A stretch of 24,560 bases of DNA from Oscillospiraceae bacterium (GTDB taxonomy: Bacteria > Bacillota_A > Clostridia > Oscillospirales > Oscillospiraceae), in NCBI GenBank assembly GCA_021771675.1, contig JAETOP010000052.1:1-24560 (forward strand), read 5' to 3'. The translations under genes were made by a program, and so were the position numbers. The notes below the pieces were generated by a model, which saw only the letters and a list, made by a program, of their open reading frames with translations, had not been told where the DNA came from and ran no database searches. Below, piece by piece: positions 6,888 through 14,960 of the stretch (position 1 is its first letter; every line of letters starts with the position of its first letter).

Positions 6888-6923
6888 AAGGGCAGCGCAG
6901 CGAAAAACCTCTGCGCTGCCCTT
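6888..6923 (+). terminator. Strong hairpin after the binding-protein gene
   Basis: AAGGGCAGCGCAG pairs with CTGCGCTGCCCTT (13 bp, 10-nt loop) 23 bp after the stop codon. There is no T-run, so it may be a 3' stabiliser or partial terminator that leaves the binding protein better expressed than the membrane subunits, a common arrangement in ABC importer operons. Confidence 0.6.
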
Positions 6924-6932
6924 GATGTCCTG

Positions 6933-6985
6933 AATGTGGCCGCTTGAAAGGGAAAAACGAATTTTCCCTTTCAAGTTTCCACATT
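6933..6985. repeat. Long second hairpin downstream of the binding-protein gene
   Basis: The inner stem CTTGAAAGGGAAAA/TTTTCCCTTTCAAG (14 bp perfect, loop ACGAA) is extended by AATGTGG/CCACATT at its base. It would fold in RNA from either strand; in the plus direction TTTTCCCTTT lies within the stem rather than after it. It could be a terminator of non-standard form or a small degenerate inverted-repeat element. Confidence 0.5.
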
Positions 6986-7023
6986 AAAGAGAATCCGGCA
7001 TTACAGTTTGGAAATTGTAAGTT

Positions 7024-7296
7024 GGCAGTGCGTTGGGTGGTGGAGGGAAAAGGTTTTTGAGGGAGGCCCCCCTGTGTAAGGGGGGCTGTCAGCGAAGCTG
7101 ACTGGGGGACTGTACAGCAGGCACTAAAATGCTCTTAAAGTCCAATGTGGAAAGGTATTTCCTTTTCGCCCAAACCGATACGAATTCGTAACATTTTACT
7201 GCACAGTCCCTCAGTCACGGCTTCGCCGTGCCAGCTCCCCTTACACAGGGGAGCCTCCCTCTGAAACCGTTACACCTTACCATTCAACGCACTGCC
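7024..7296. mobile_element. MITE-like element, family A, copy 2 (inverted relative to copy 1)
   Basis: The outer ends GGCAGTGCGTTG (7024-7035) and CAACGCACTGCC (7285-7296) are perfect 12-bp inverted repeats, followed inward by related AGGGAGGC...CCTGTGTAAGGGG arms on each side. Reading the minus strand reproduces copy 1, including TGTGCAGTAAAAT, a shared CCACATTGGA word in the core and GCCTGCTGTACAGTCCC. Stretch 7193-7261 is 69 bases identical (reverse complement) to 59-127. It carries no gene. It lies between the binding-protein gene and the importer ATPase gene. Confidence 0.7.
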
Positions 7297-7315
7297 ATTG
7301 TTTGACGTTCCCGGC

Positions 7316-7335
7316 GGGCGGGTCAAGACCCGCCC
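7316..7335. repeat. Perfect GC-rich palindrome
   Basis: GGGCGGGTC and GACCCGCCC flank AA, making a 9-bp perfect stem followed by CCTAC. A degraded relative with one arm (GGGCGGGTCAAGACC) occurs at about 22451-22465. Such GGGCGGGTC...GACCCGCCCCTAC blocks look like dispersed extragenic palindromes. Confidence 0.5.
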
Positions 7336-7393
7336 CTACAGTCGCTGGGCAAATCATCCCGCCAAACACCAATTTGCCTTTTTGCCGCAAAAG

Positions 7394-7455
7394 CGTTACC
7401 GGGCGGGTTAGGGCAAAAACGATGACTGACCAGCCCCGAGCGAAATTGTCTGCGG
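7394..7455 (+). repeat. Dispersed intergenic module D, copy 2
   Basis: Starts CGTTACCGGGC and ends CCCCGAGCGAAATTGTCTGC, closely matching the start and end of copy 1 at 364-423, with a more variable middle. It is followed by AAACACCAAT words that recur near 15189 and, on the other strand, near 24352. Confidence 0.45.
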
Positions 7456-7494
7456 CGACTCGCCGCCAAACACCAATCTACCGGGCTGATAAAA

Positions 7495-7537
7495 ATTCCT
7501 AATTCCTCATTCCTAACTCCTCATTATCCCATATCTT
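7495..7537. repeat. TTCCTAA/TCCTCATT-type repeat, copy 1
   Basis: A pyrimidine-rich string with recurring ATTCCTAA and CTCCTCATT units and a TTATCCCATATCTT tail. Positions 22499-22540 carry nearly the same string, and one unit is inverted at 22004-22020. It ends 28 bp before the chosen start of the importer ATPase and just before its ribosome site. Confidence 0.55.
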
Positions 7538-7565
7538 GTATCTTTTGAATAGGAGCGTGAAGCCT

Positions 7566-9119
7566 TTGGATATGACGAAGCAGTGGGTTCCCCATCCCGA
7601 CGAGGGAAAGGTTCCTGCGGTCAAGATGCGCAACATCACCAAGGCCTTCGGCACGGTGCTGGCCAACGACCGGGTGTGGCTGGACATCTACCGGGGGGAA
7701 ATCCTGGCCCTGCTGGGGGAGAACGGCAGCGGCAAGACCACCTTGATGAATATGCTCTCCGGCATCTATTTCCCGGATGAGGGGGAAATTTCCATTGACG
7801 GCAAGAGCGTTGTCATTTCCTCCCCCAAGGATGCCTTCGCCCACGGCATCGGCATGATCCATCAGCATTTCAAGCTGGTGGATGTGCTCACCGCAGCGGA
7901 GAACATTGTGCTGGGTCTGCCCGGCCGGCTGAACCTGAACGAGGCCCGGCGGAAGATTCGGGAAATCTGCGACGTATACGGCTTCGATGTGGACCCGGAT
8001 CAGAAGATTTACGACATGTCCGTGTCTCAGAAGCAGACCGTGGAGATTGTGAAGGTGCTCTACCGGGGGGCCGACATTCTGATCCTGGACGAGCCCACCG
8101 CCGTGCTGGCGCCCCAGGAGACGGAGCGGCTGTTCAAGGTGCTCCGGGCCATGCGGGACGACGGCAAGGCCATCGTCATCATCACCCACAAGATGCACGA
8201 GGTGGAGGAGCTATCCGACCGGGTGGCTATCCTGAACAAGGGCCGCTTTGTGGGAGACATGCTCACGAAAAATACCAACGCCCAGGAAATGACCAATATG
8301 ATGGTGGGCCACGCCGTCTCCCTGAACATCCACCGGCCCGACCCTGTGAACCCCAAGCCCAGAGTGGTAGTGGAAGGGCTGACCGTAAAGAGCGTTGACG
8401 GCATCATCCGTCTGGACGATGTCTCCTTCACCGCCAATTCCGGAGAGATTCTGGGCATCGCCGGTATCTCCGGCTGCGGCCAGAAGGAGCTGCTGGAATC
8501 CATCGCCGGTCTGCAAAAGACGGAAAGCGGCTCTATCGGCTATATTGAAGACAACGGAGAGCGGGAGGAGCTGCTGGGCAAGGATCCCTTGGAGATTGCC
8601 TCCATGGGCGTGACTCTCTCTTTTGTCCCCGAGGATCGGCTGGGCATGGGACTGGTTGCCAACATGGACCTGACGGACAATATGATGCTCCGCTCCTTCC
8701 GTAAGGGCCACTCCCTGTTCACCGACCGGAAGAGTCCGAAAAGATTAGCCCAGCATGTGGTAGAGGAGCTGGAGGTTGTTACTCCCAGTGTCTCCACCCC
8801 GGTGCGCAAGCTCTCCGGCGGCAATGTGCAGAAGGTGCTGGTAGGCCGGGAGATTGCCTCCGCCCCTACGGTGCTGCTGACGGCTTACGCCGTCCGGGGC
8901 CTGGACATCAATTCCTCCTACGCCATCTACGACCTGGTGACCCAGCAGAAGCAGCGGGGCGTGGCTGTGGTGTTCGTGGGAGAGGATTTGGACGTGCTGC
9001 TGGAGCTGTGCGACCGGATTCTGGTGCTCTGCGGCGGCAAGGTCAGCGGCGTGGTGGAGCACCCCACCCCCCAGGATAAGAACCGCATCGGCTTGATGAT
9101 GACCAAGGTAGGAGGCTAA
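7566..9119 (+). CDS. Nucleoside ABC importer, duplicated ATPase subunit (NupO/YufO-like)
   Basis: About 517 residues with two ABC cassettes in tandem, as in CUT2/nucleoside importers. Cassette 1 has Walker A GENGSGKT (near 51), signature MSVSQKQ (near 152) and Walker B ILILDEPT (near 171). Cassette 2 has a degenerate P-loop (GISGCGQK), signature LSGGN (near 415), and VLLTAYAVRGLD where relatives have a QPTRGLD-type block. The first cassette probably does most hydrolysis. The start is uncertain: AGGAG at 7551-7555 is best spaced for TTG 7566, while ATG 7572 is far and GTG 7557 too close. It energises uptake of purine nucleosides (guanosine in the B. subtilis relative). The next gene starts one base after the stop region. 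Confidence 0.92.
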   Translation: MDMTKQWVPHPDEGKVPAVKMRNITKAFGTVLANDRVWLDIYRGEILALLGENGSGKTTLMNMLSGIYFPDEGEISIDGKSVVISSPKDAFAHGIGMIHQHFKLVDVLTAAENIVLGLPGRLNLNEARRKIREICDVYGFDVDPDQKIYDMSVSQKQTVEIVKVLYRGADILILDEPTAVLAPQETERLFKVLRAMRDDGKAIVIITHKMHEVEELSDRVAILNKGRFVGDMLTKNTNAQEMTNMMVGHAVSLNIHRPDPVNPKPRVVVEGLTVKSVDGIIRLDDVSFTANSGEILGIAGISGCGQKELLESIAGLQKTESGSIGYIEDNGEREELLGKDPLEIASMGVTLSFVPEDRLGMGLVANMDLTDNMMLRSFRKGHSLFTDRKSPKRLAQHVVEELEVVTPSVSTPVRKLSGGNVQKVLVGREIASAPTVLLTAYAVRGLDINSSYAIYDLVTQQKQRGVAVVFVGEDLDVLLELCDRILVLCGGKVSGVVEHPTPQDKNRIGLMMTKVGG

Positions 9120-9120
9120 G

Positions 9121-10221
9121 ATGAAACAGAAACTCTTCCACCTTTCCAAGCGAAAGGAACTGCCCTGGTACGGGGCCTGGGGCATCCGGGCTGCTGCCAT
9201 CCTGCTTGCCCTGGTGGTGTGCGGCTTCGTCACCACCGCCATGACCGGCGAGAATCCCCTTGCCATCTATAAAACCATGTGGGAGGGCGCCTTCGGCACC
9301 AGCCGCAGAATCTGGAACACACTGCAATATCTGGCGCTGCTGCTGTGCATTTCCCTGGCAGTGACCCCCGCCTTCCGAATGAAATTCTGGAATGTGGGCG
9401 GTGAGGGCCAGGTGCTCATGGGCGGCCTGGCTACTGCTGCCTGCATGATTCTTTTGGGAGATAAGCTGCCCAACTACATCCTGATTCCCATTATGATTGT
9501 GGCTGCTCTGCTGGCCGGTGCCATCTGGGGCGGCATTCCCGCCTTCTTCAAGGCAAAGTGGAATACCAATGAGACGCTGTTCACCCTGATGATGAATTAT
9601 GTAGCCACCCAGCTGGTCGCCTACTTCGTCATTGTCTGGGAGGTGCCCAAGGGCTCCGGCAAGATCGGCATCATCAACCAGTCCACCCACGCCGGGTGGC
9701 TGCCCACCATCGGCGGCCAGAAGTATATGCTCACGGTGCTGGTGGTGGCCATCCTCACGGGGCTGCTGTACATCTATCTCAACTGGTCCAAGCAGGGCTA
9801 TGAAATCTCCGTGGTGGGCGAGTCCGTCCGCACTGCCCGGTATGTGGGCATCAAGGTGGATCGGGTGATCATCCGCACCATGCTCCTCTCCGGCGCTCTG
9901 TGCGGCTTGGCGGGGCTGCTGCTGGTGGGCGGCTCCGACCACACCATCACGGTCAACACCGCCGGAGGCCGGGGCTTCACCGCCGTTATGGTCTCCTGGA
10001 TGGCAAAATTCAATCCCCTGGGCATGATCTTCACCAGTTTGCTGCTGGTGTTCCTGGGCCGGGGCTCCGGGGAAATCTCCTCCAAATTCCAGCTGAACGA
10101 CTCCTTCGGCGATATTCTCACCGGCATCATTCTGTTCTTCATCATCGGCTGCGAATTCTTCATCAACTACAAAATTTCCCTGCGCAGGGCTTCTGGGAAG
10201 GAGGATGACAAGCGTGCTTGA
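9121..10221 (+). CDS. Nucleoside ABC importer, permease subunit 1 (NupP/YufP-like)
   Basis: The 366-residue membrane protein of the branched-chain/ribose-type permease family (BPD_transp_2) has about nine or ten hydrophobic segments. Family blocks are AFRMKFWNVGGEGQVLMGGLAT, TNETLFTLMMNYVATQL and GINVARY-like RYVGIKVDRVIIRTMLLSGALCGLAGLLLVGG. It forms one half of the channel for nucleosides released from the BMP-type binding protein. AGGAGG inside the end of the ATPase gene gives a clear ribosome site for ATG 9121. Its end overlaps the next gene, so translation is likely coupled. Confidence 0.93.
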   Translation: MKQKLFHLSKRKELPWYGAWGIRAAAILLALVVCGFVTTAMTGENPLAIYKTMWEGAFGTSRRIWNTLQYLALLLCISLAVTPAFRMKFWNVGGEGQVLMGGLATAACMILLGDKLPNYILIPIMIVAALLAGAIWGGIPAFFKAKWNTNETLFTLMMNYVATQLVAYFVIVWEVPKGSGKIGIINQSTHAGWLPTIGGQKYMLTVLVVAILTGLLYIYLNWSKQGYEISVVGESVRTARYVGIKVDRVIIRTMLLSGALCGLAGLLLVGGSDHTITVNTAGGRGFTAVMVSWMAKFNPLGMIFTSLLLVFLGRGSGEISSKFQLNDSFGDILTGIILFFIIGCEFFINYKISLRRASGKEDDKRA

Positions 10222-11203
10222 TCTTTTGACCTTCATCCCCAGAGCCGTCATGCAGAGCATCCCTCTGCTCTTCGGCTCCACGGGAGAGACGCTGACGGAA
10301 AAGTCCGGCAACCTGAACCTGGGCATCCCCGGCATTATGTATGTGGGGGGCATCGGCGGCGTTATCGGAGCGTTTTTGTATGAGCAGGCGGTTCCGGTGG
10401 CGGAAATGAACGCCTTCCTCACCATCCTGTTCCCCATGCTGGGAAGCCTGATTGGCTCGGCGCTGATGGGGCTGCTGTACTGCTTCCTCACCGTCACCCT
10501 CCGGGCCAATCAGAATGTGACGGGCCTGGCCATGACCACCTTCGGCGTGGGCTTCGGTAATTTCTTTGGCGGCTCTCTGATTAAGCTCACCGGGGCGGAT
10601 GTGCCCTCCATCGCCCTGTCCGCCACCAGCTCCTGTTTCCGCACCACCCTTCCCTTTGCTGGCACCACCGGGGCTGTGGGGCAGCTGCTGTTTTCCTATG
10701 GCTTCCTTGCCTATCTTGCCATTGCCCTGGCTCTGCTCTCTTCCTTTGTGCTGGGCCACACCCGGGTGGGCCTGCACCTGCGCGCCGTGGGGGAGAACCC
10801 TGCCACCGCCGACGCAGCGGGCATCAACATCGCCCGGTACAAATATGCCGCCACCATCATCGGCAGCATGATCGCAGGGCTGGGCGGATTGTACTACGTG
10901 ATGGACTACGCCAACGGCGTCTGGTCCAACAATGGCTTCGGCGACCGGGGCTGGCTGGCCATTGCCCTGGTGATCTTCACCATCTGGCGGCCCAATGTGG
11001 GCATCCTCAGCTCCATTCTCTTTGGCGGACTGTATATCCTGTATCTGTTCCTGCCCAGCTCCAATCTTGCCATGAAGGAGCTGTATAAAATGCTTCCCTA
11101 CCTCGTCACCATCGTGGTTCTGGTGATGACCAGCATGCGCAACAAGCGGGAGGATCAGCCCCCCGAAAGCCTGGGCCTGTCCTATTTCCGGGAAGAACGG
11201 TAG
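10214..11203 (+). CDS. Nucleoside ABC importer, permease subunit 2 (NupQ/YufQ-like)
   Basis: About 329 residues, the second permease of the same family. The N-terminus MLDLLTFIPRAVMQSIPLLF is followed by GETLTEKSGNLNLGIPG, the typical opening of YufQ-type proteins, and later GLHLRAVGENPATADAAGINIARYK and a GGLYYVMDY block. Start choice: AAGGAGG (10198-10204) directly touches ATG 10205 but is nine bases from GTG 10214, so GTG is preferred; the alternative adds three residues. It overlaps the upstream permease gene. It completes a binding protein, ATPase and two-permease importer, and a terminator follows at 11223. Confidence 0.92.
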   Translation: MLDLLTFIPRAVMQSIPLLFGSTGETLTEKSGNLNLGIPGIMYVGGIGGVIGAFLYEQAVPVAEMNAFLTILFPMLGSLIGSALMGLLYCFLTVTLRANQNVTGLAMTTFGVGFGNFFGGSLIKLTGADVPSIALSATSSCFRTTLPFAGTTGAVGQLLFSYGFLAYLAIALALLSSFVLGHTRVGLHLRAVGENPATADAAGINIARYKYAATIIGSMIAGLGGLYYVMDYANGVWSNNGFGDRGWLAIALVIFTIWRPNVGILSSILFGGLYILYLFLPSSNLAMKELYKMLPYLVTIVVLVMTSMRNKREDQPPESLGLSYFREER

Positions 11204-11222
11204 ACGCTATCTTAATATTGCG

Positions 11223-11252
11223 AAAGGCCTCCGAATCCTTCGGGGGCCTTTT
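11223..11252 (+). terminator. Intrinsic terminator of the nucleoside importer operon
   Basis: AAAGGCCTCCGAA pairs with TTCGGGGGCCTTT (13 bp, one G-U) around a three-base loop, with the stem ending in TTTT. It starts 20 bp after the last permease stop. Confidence 0.75.
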
Positions 11253-11280
11253 GAACGGTAACGGATTCGGAGGATCGAAA

Positions 11281-12438
11281 ATGTTTCAACTACTGCTGCT
11301 GATTATTTACCTGGCCTTTATCAGCCTTGGGCTGCCGGACTCTCTGCTGGGATCCGCCTGGCCCACCATGTATCAGGAGTTTTCCGTGCCCATTTCCTAT
11401 GCGGGAGGAATCTCCATGATCATTGCGGCGGGCACCGTGGTCTCCAGCCTGCAAAGCGACCGCTTGACCAAAAAATTCGGAACGGGGAAGGTAACGGCCG
11501 TCAGCGTCCTTATGACTGCCGTGGCTCTGCTGGGCTTCTCCCTCAGCCATAGCTATTGGACTCTGTGCCTGTGGGCCATTCCCTATGGCTTGGGGGCCGG
11601 GAGCGTGGATGCGTCCCTGAACAACTATGTAGCCCTCCACTATGCCAGCAGACATATGAGCTGGCTGCACTGCATGTGGGGCGTGGGAGCCTCCCTGGGG
11701 CCCTATATCATGGGCTACGCCCTGACCGGCGGCCAGAGCTGGAACATGGGCTACCGCTATATCGCTATCTTGCAGATCGTGCTCACCGCCATTCTGCTGT
11801 TCAGCCTGCCCCTGTGGAAGAAGCAGAAGGGGGACAGCGGGGAGGAGCCGGAAAAGGCAAAGCCTCTCTCCCTCAGGGAAATTGTGAAGATACCCGGGGC
11901 GAAGCAGATCATGGTCACATTCTTCTGCTATTGTGCCCTGGAACAGACCACCGGCCTGTGGGCCAGCAGCTACCTGGTGCTCCAGCGCGGGCTTACAGCG
12001 GAAGCTGCCGCCGGGTTTGCCAGCCTGTTCTATGTGGGCATCACAGCGGGAAGAGCCGCCAGCGGATTTTTGACCATGAAGCTGAATGACACCCAGATGA
12101 TCCGTCTGGGCCAGGGACTGATCCTCCTGGGAATCGCCTGCGTGGCGCTGCCCGTTGGCAGCTTTGCTGCCCTGGCTGGCCTGATTATGATTGGTTTGGG
12201 CTGCGCCCCCATTTACCCGTCCATCATTCACTCCACCCCGGAGCATTTCGGGGCGGACAAATCCCAGGCCATGATCGGCGTGCAGATGGCCTCCGCCTAT
12301 GTGGGCACCTGCTTCATGCCGCCGGTGTTCGGCTTCCTGGCAAACCACATCAGCGTCTCCCTGTTCCCGGCCTTCATCCTGGTGATTCTGGTCCTGATGG
12401 CCCTCATGCACGAACAGGTGCTGCGGAAGGTCCGATAG
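11281..12438 (+). CDS. Major facilitator superfamily transporter
   Basis: The 385-residue protein has about twelve membrane segments and the MFS fold pattern, including DRLTKKFGTGKV in the loop between helices 2 and 3 and GLGAGSVDASLNNYVALHY in helix 4/5. The opening FISLGLPDSLLGSAWP is found in fucose-permease/YfkF-like MFS carriers. Substrate cannot be told from sequence. ATG 11281 is chosen because GGAGG lies at normal distance (an in-frame upstream start lies inside the terminator). It stands alone after the importer operon's terminator and is closed by its own terminator, so it is a separate unit; a link to purines is possible only by proximity. Confidence 0.88.
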   Translation: MFQLLLLIIYLAFISLGLPDSLLGSAWPTMYQEFSVPISYAGGISMIIAAGTVVSSLQSDRLTKKFGTGKVTAVSVLMTAVALLGFSLSHSYWTLCLWAIPYGLGAGSVDASLNNYVALHYASRHMSWLHCMWGVGASLGPYIMGYALTGGQSWNMGYRYIAILQIVLTAILLFSLPLWKKQKGDSGEEPEKAKPLSLREIVKIPGAKQIMVTFFCYCALEQTTGLWASSYLVLQRGLTAEAAAGFASLFYVGITAGRAASGFLTMKLNDTQMIRLGQGLILLGIACVALPVGSFAALAGLIMIGLGCAPIYPSIIHSTPEHFGADKSQAMIGVQMASAYVGTCFMPPVFGFLANHISVSLFPAFILVILVLMALMHEQVLRKVR

Positions 12439-12504
12439 GGAAGTCAATATGAAATTGCAAGACTTTTTTGTTCTGCAATGGCTCATAGGAATGTAATTTG
12501 ATGA

Positions 12505-12540
12505 AACCGACGTGACGCTTGCCACGCCGGTTCCCTTTTG
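12505..12540 (+). terminator. Intrinsic terminator after the MFS gene
   Basis: AACCGACGTG and CACGCCGGTT pair with one A-C mismatch around an eight-base loop and are followed by CCCTTTTGTT. It separates the MFS gene from the restriction-modification genes. Confidence 0.65.
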
Positions 12541-12609
12541 TTAATGAACTATGGCATCTTACTGTTTTATACTCATAGGGAAGCAAATCGGAAAAAGTCA
12601 CATGGGAAG

Positions 12610-12638
12610 TTTACTTTTCACTGTATTTATGGTAAGAT
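12610..12638 (+). promoter_or_regulatory. Probable promoter of the restriction-modification operon
   Basis: TTTACT (12610-12615), a 17-bp spacer and TAAGAT (12633-12638), each four of six to the sigma-A consensus, in an AT-rich stretch 35 bp before the methyltransferase start. No controller-protein gene or obvious C-box was found. Confidence 0.5.
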
Positions 12639-12673
12639 AAATCATATGATGTAGTGTGTAGGAGTATACCAGA

Positions 12674-13906
12674 ATGAAACTGCTGTCGTTGTTTTCAGGA
12701 TGTGGTGGAATGGATATTGGCTTTGAAGGAGACTTTATCTGTCTCAAAAAGTCCATTAACTGTGTCCTTCACTCAGACTGGATAAAGGAAACTTTAGGGG
12801 ACTGGGTCCATGTTCAGGCTACTGCGTTTGATACTGTTTTTGCAAATGACATTCGTCCTGATGCAAAAGCTGCATGGGTTTCTTATTTTGCTCAGCGTAA
12901 AGAGAATACCAATGAGATATACCACCTTGAAAGTATTGTGAATCTTGTCAAACAGGCCAGGGCAGGGAAGGGCATTTTCCCAAAGAGTATTGACATTGTA
13001 ACAGGTGGTTTTCCTTGTCAGGATTTTTCTGTGGCCGGAAAACGACTTGGCTTCCATTCTCAAAAGAGCCATATGGGAATTGCTCTGACAGAAGATGAAC
13101 CGTCTATTGAAAGCCGCGGCCAACTTTATATGTGGATGAGGGAAGTAATTTCCCTAACCAATCCCAAGCTATTTGTTGCAGAAAATGTGAAGGGATTAAC
13201 CAACCTTGAGGACACAAAGAAAATCATAGAACACGATTTTTCGGAAGCTGGCAGTGGCGGGTATCTCGTTGTTCCCGCAAAGGTGATGTATGCTCCTGAC
13301 TATGGTGTTCCGCAATCCCGTGAACGGGTCATTTTCTTTGGCTTCAAAAAAAGCGCTTTGACGGAGAAAGCAAGAGCAGCACTTATGCAAAACGTGATTC
13401 CTGCTCAGTATGACCCATACCCTGTAAAAACACACGGAGGAAAACGATTTCCTGTTGTTACATGTGCTGATGCCTTTGTAGGATTAGCGGAGCCTGATGA
13501 AAGCACTGATATTTCGCAAAAAAGTTATTCCAGGGCGAAATATATGGGCTCCCATTGCCAGGGCCAGGCGGAGATAAAGTTAAATTCTATCGGGCCAACA
13601 ATTAGGTCTGAGCATCACGGAAATATTGAATTTAGACGGCTGACTGCTGAGCATGGGGGAAGAAATTTTGAAGAACTTGCGGCAGGCCTTCAAGAACGGA
13701 GATTGACAATCCGTGAGTGTGCCCGTTTACAAACCTTCCCTGATGATTATCAGTTTATTTTGAAGAAGACAGAATCTAACGTGAGTGTATCCGCCAGTGA
13801 CGCATACAAAATAATTGGGAATGCGGTCCCCTGCGTTTTGGCCTATAATATAGCGAAAAACATTGAGGCAAAATGGCCGCTTTACTTTGGAGAGGAAAAA
13901 GTATGA
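12674..13906 (+). CDS. DNA (cytosine-5)-methyltransferase of a type II restriction-modification system
   Basis: The 410-residue product has the ordered C5 methyltransferase motifs: I LFSGCGGMDIGFE (residues 6-18, SAM binding), IV GGFPCQDFSVAGKR with catalytic C115, VI ENVKG (170-174), VIII QSRERVIFFG (214-223), IX RECARLQTFPDDY (from 347) and X GNAVP (382-386). The target-recognition part between VIII and IX is of ordinary length; the recognised site cannot be read from it. It methylates cytosine in its own DNA to protect it from the paired nuclease. TAGGAG nine bases before ATG sets the start. Its stop overlaps the nuclease start (ATGA). Base composition is visibly more AT-rich than the flanking genes, which suggests horizontal gain. 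Confidence 0.95.
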   Translation: MKLLSLFSGCGGMDIGFEGDFICLKKSINCVLHSDWIKETLGDWVHVQATAFDTVFANDIRPDAKAAWVSYFAQRKENTNEIYHLESIVNLVKQARAGKGIFPKSIDIVTGGFPCQDFSVAGKRLGFHSQKSHMGIALTEDEPSIESRGQLYMWMREVISLTNPKLFVAENVKGLTNLEDTKKIIEHDFSEAGSGGYLVVPAKVMYAPDYGVPQSRERVIFFGFKKSALTEKARAALMQNVIPAQYDPYPVKTHGGKRFPVVTCADAFVGLAEPDESTDISQKSYSRAKYMGSHCQGQAEIKLNSIGPTIRSEHHGNIEFRRLTAEHGGRNFEELAAGLQERRLTIRECARLQTFPDDYQFILKKTESNVSVSASDAYKIIGNAVPCVLAYNIAKNIEAKWPLYFGEEKV

Positions 13907-14952
13907 TTATTTCGGTAAATCCAACGCCCACAATGGCAGAATTTGCTTTGCTAATGAAGCGGACAGATCAATTGCTTACCAATGATGCAGCTAAGCGCCC
14001 AAAGTATTATGTGACAAGAAATGGAAGCCCTTTAGAAGATGATGTAAAAGCAGCCCTAGATGAATGCGCCATAGGGACGCCCTTTGAAAATACCATTGAA
14101 AAAATATCAGGGCAGAAATTTCCCGATATTGTTGCAGCAAAATTATATGGAGTAGAAGTTAAAAGTACAAAGGAAAATCATTGGACTTCTACCGGAAGCA
14201 GTATTTTAGAATCGTCAAGAGTTGCGGACGTTGAGCGTATTTTTATGACCTTCGGAAAACTGGGTGGAAATCCCATAGCGTTTCGTTCAAGGCCCTATGA
14301 GGAATGTTTGTCTGGAATTGCGGTTACGCATATGCCACGGTATTTAATCGATATGCGGCTTAACCAAGGGGAAACCATCTTTGACAAAATGGGGGTTCCC
14401 TATGACACCCTCAGAAAAATGGATAATCCCATTGCTCCTGTTTCAAGATATTATCGCAGCAAATTAAAGAATGGTGAAAAGCTATGGTGGGCTGGAGAGG
14501 CAGATGATGAAGCCGCTCCTGCTACACTCAGACTATGGGACTGCGTTCCCTGTGAGGAAAAAAGAAAATACACCGTCTATGGCCTTATAAACTTCCCCGA
14601 AATATTTGGGGGGGATTACGGCAGATATGCTTTGTGGCTTGTGACATCTCAAAGTGTTGTGGATACGCATATTCGGGATCAGTTCTCAGCGGGAGGCCGG
14701 GAACCAATGTTGCTTTCGGACGGTACTGTGGTGAAACTCCCCGGTATCTATAGGCGAATAAAAGAAAATAGCGATTTTTTTATTAAAAGAATGTTTTTGG
14801 AAGATTCCGGCGACTTTTTGGGAACGAACACCATTTCAGACAAAGATGCGTATTTCGAGAAAGTCCAGAATTGGATAGAGAAGGCTTCTCGCTATGCTAA
14901 TGTGGATTATGCGCTGTCCGTGGATGCCTTAAAAACCTTGCTGTTATTATAG
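13903..14952 (+). CDS. Probable type II restriction endonuclease (PD-(D/E)XK fold)
   Basis: No named restriction-enzyme family was recognised with certainty in this 349-residue protein. The case for a nuclease is a textbook PD-(D/E)XK core, FPDIVAAKLYGVEVKSTK, with P74-D75, then E85 and K87, in the N-terminal third, plus its place directly after a C5 methyltransferase with an ATGA overlap. In such pairs the nuclease cuts the site its partner methylates. The start ATG 13903 has GGAGAGGAAAA just upstream; an in-frame ATG at 13873 is less likely. The C-terminal part has no visible motif. It shares the AT-rich composition of the methyltransferase, so the two probably arrived together. Confidence 0.82.
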   Translation: MIISVNPTPTMAEFALLMKRTDQLLTNDAAKRPKYYVTRNGSPLEDDVKAALDECAIGTPFENTIEKISGQKFPDIVAAKLYGVEVKSTKENHWTSTGSSILESSRVADVERIFMTFGKLGGNPIAFRSRPYEECLSGIAVTHMPRYLIDMRLNQGETIFDKMGVPYDTLRKMDNPIAPVSRYYRSKLKNGEKLWWAGEADDEAAPATLRLWDCVPCEEKRKYTVYGLINFPEIFGGDYGRYALWLVTSQSVVDTHIRDQFSAGGREPMLLSDGTVVKLPGIYRRIKENSDFFIKRMFLEDSGDFLGTNTISDKDAYFEKVQNWIEKASRYANVDYALSVDALKTLLLL

Positions 14953-14960
14953 GTATGGGC

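Noticed and set aside
5648..6889. 413-codon minus-strand frame opposite the nucleoside-binding protein
   Set aside because: The plus-strand protein is a clear BMP family member with signal peptide; the antisense frame results from strong codon bias.
9043..10509. 488-codon minus-strand frame over the permease genes
   Set aside because: Antisense to two clear importer permeases; no motif and no upstream ribosome site.
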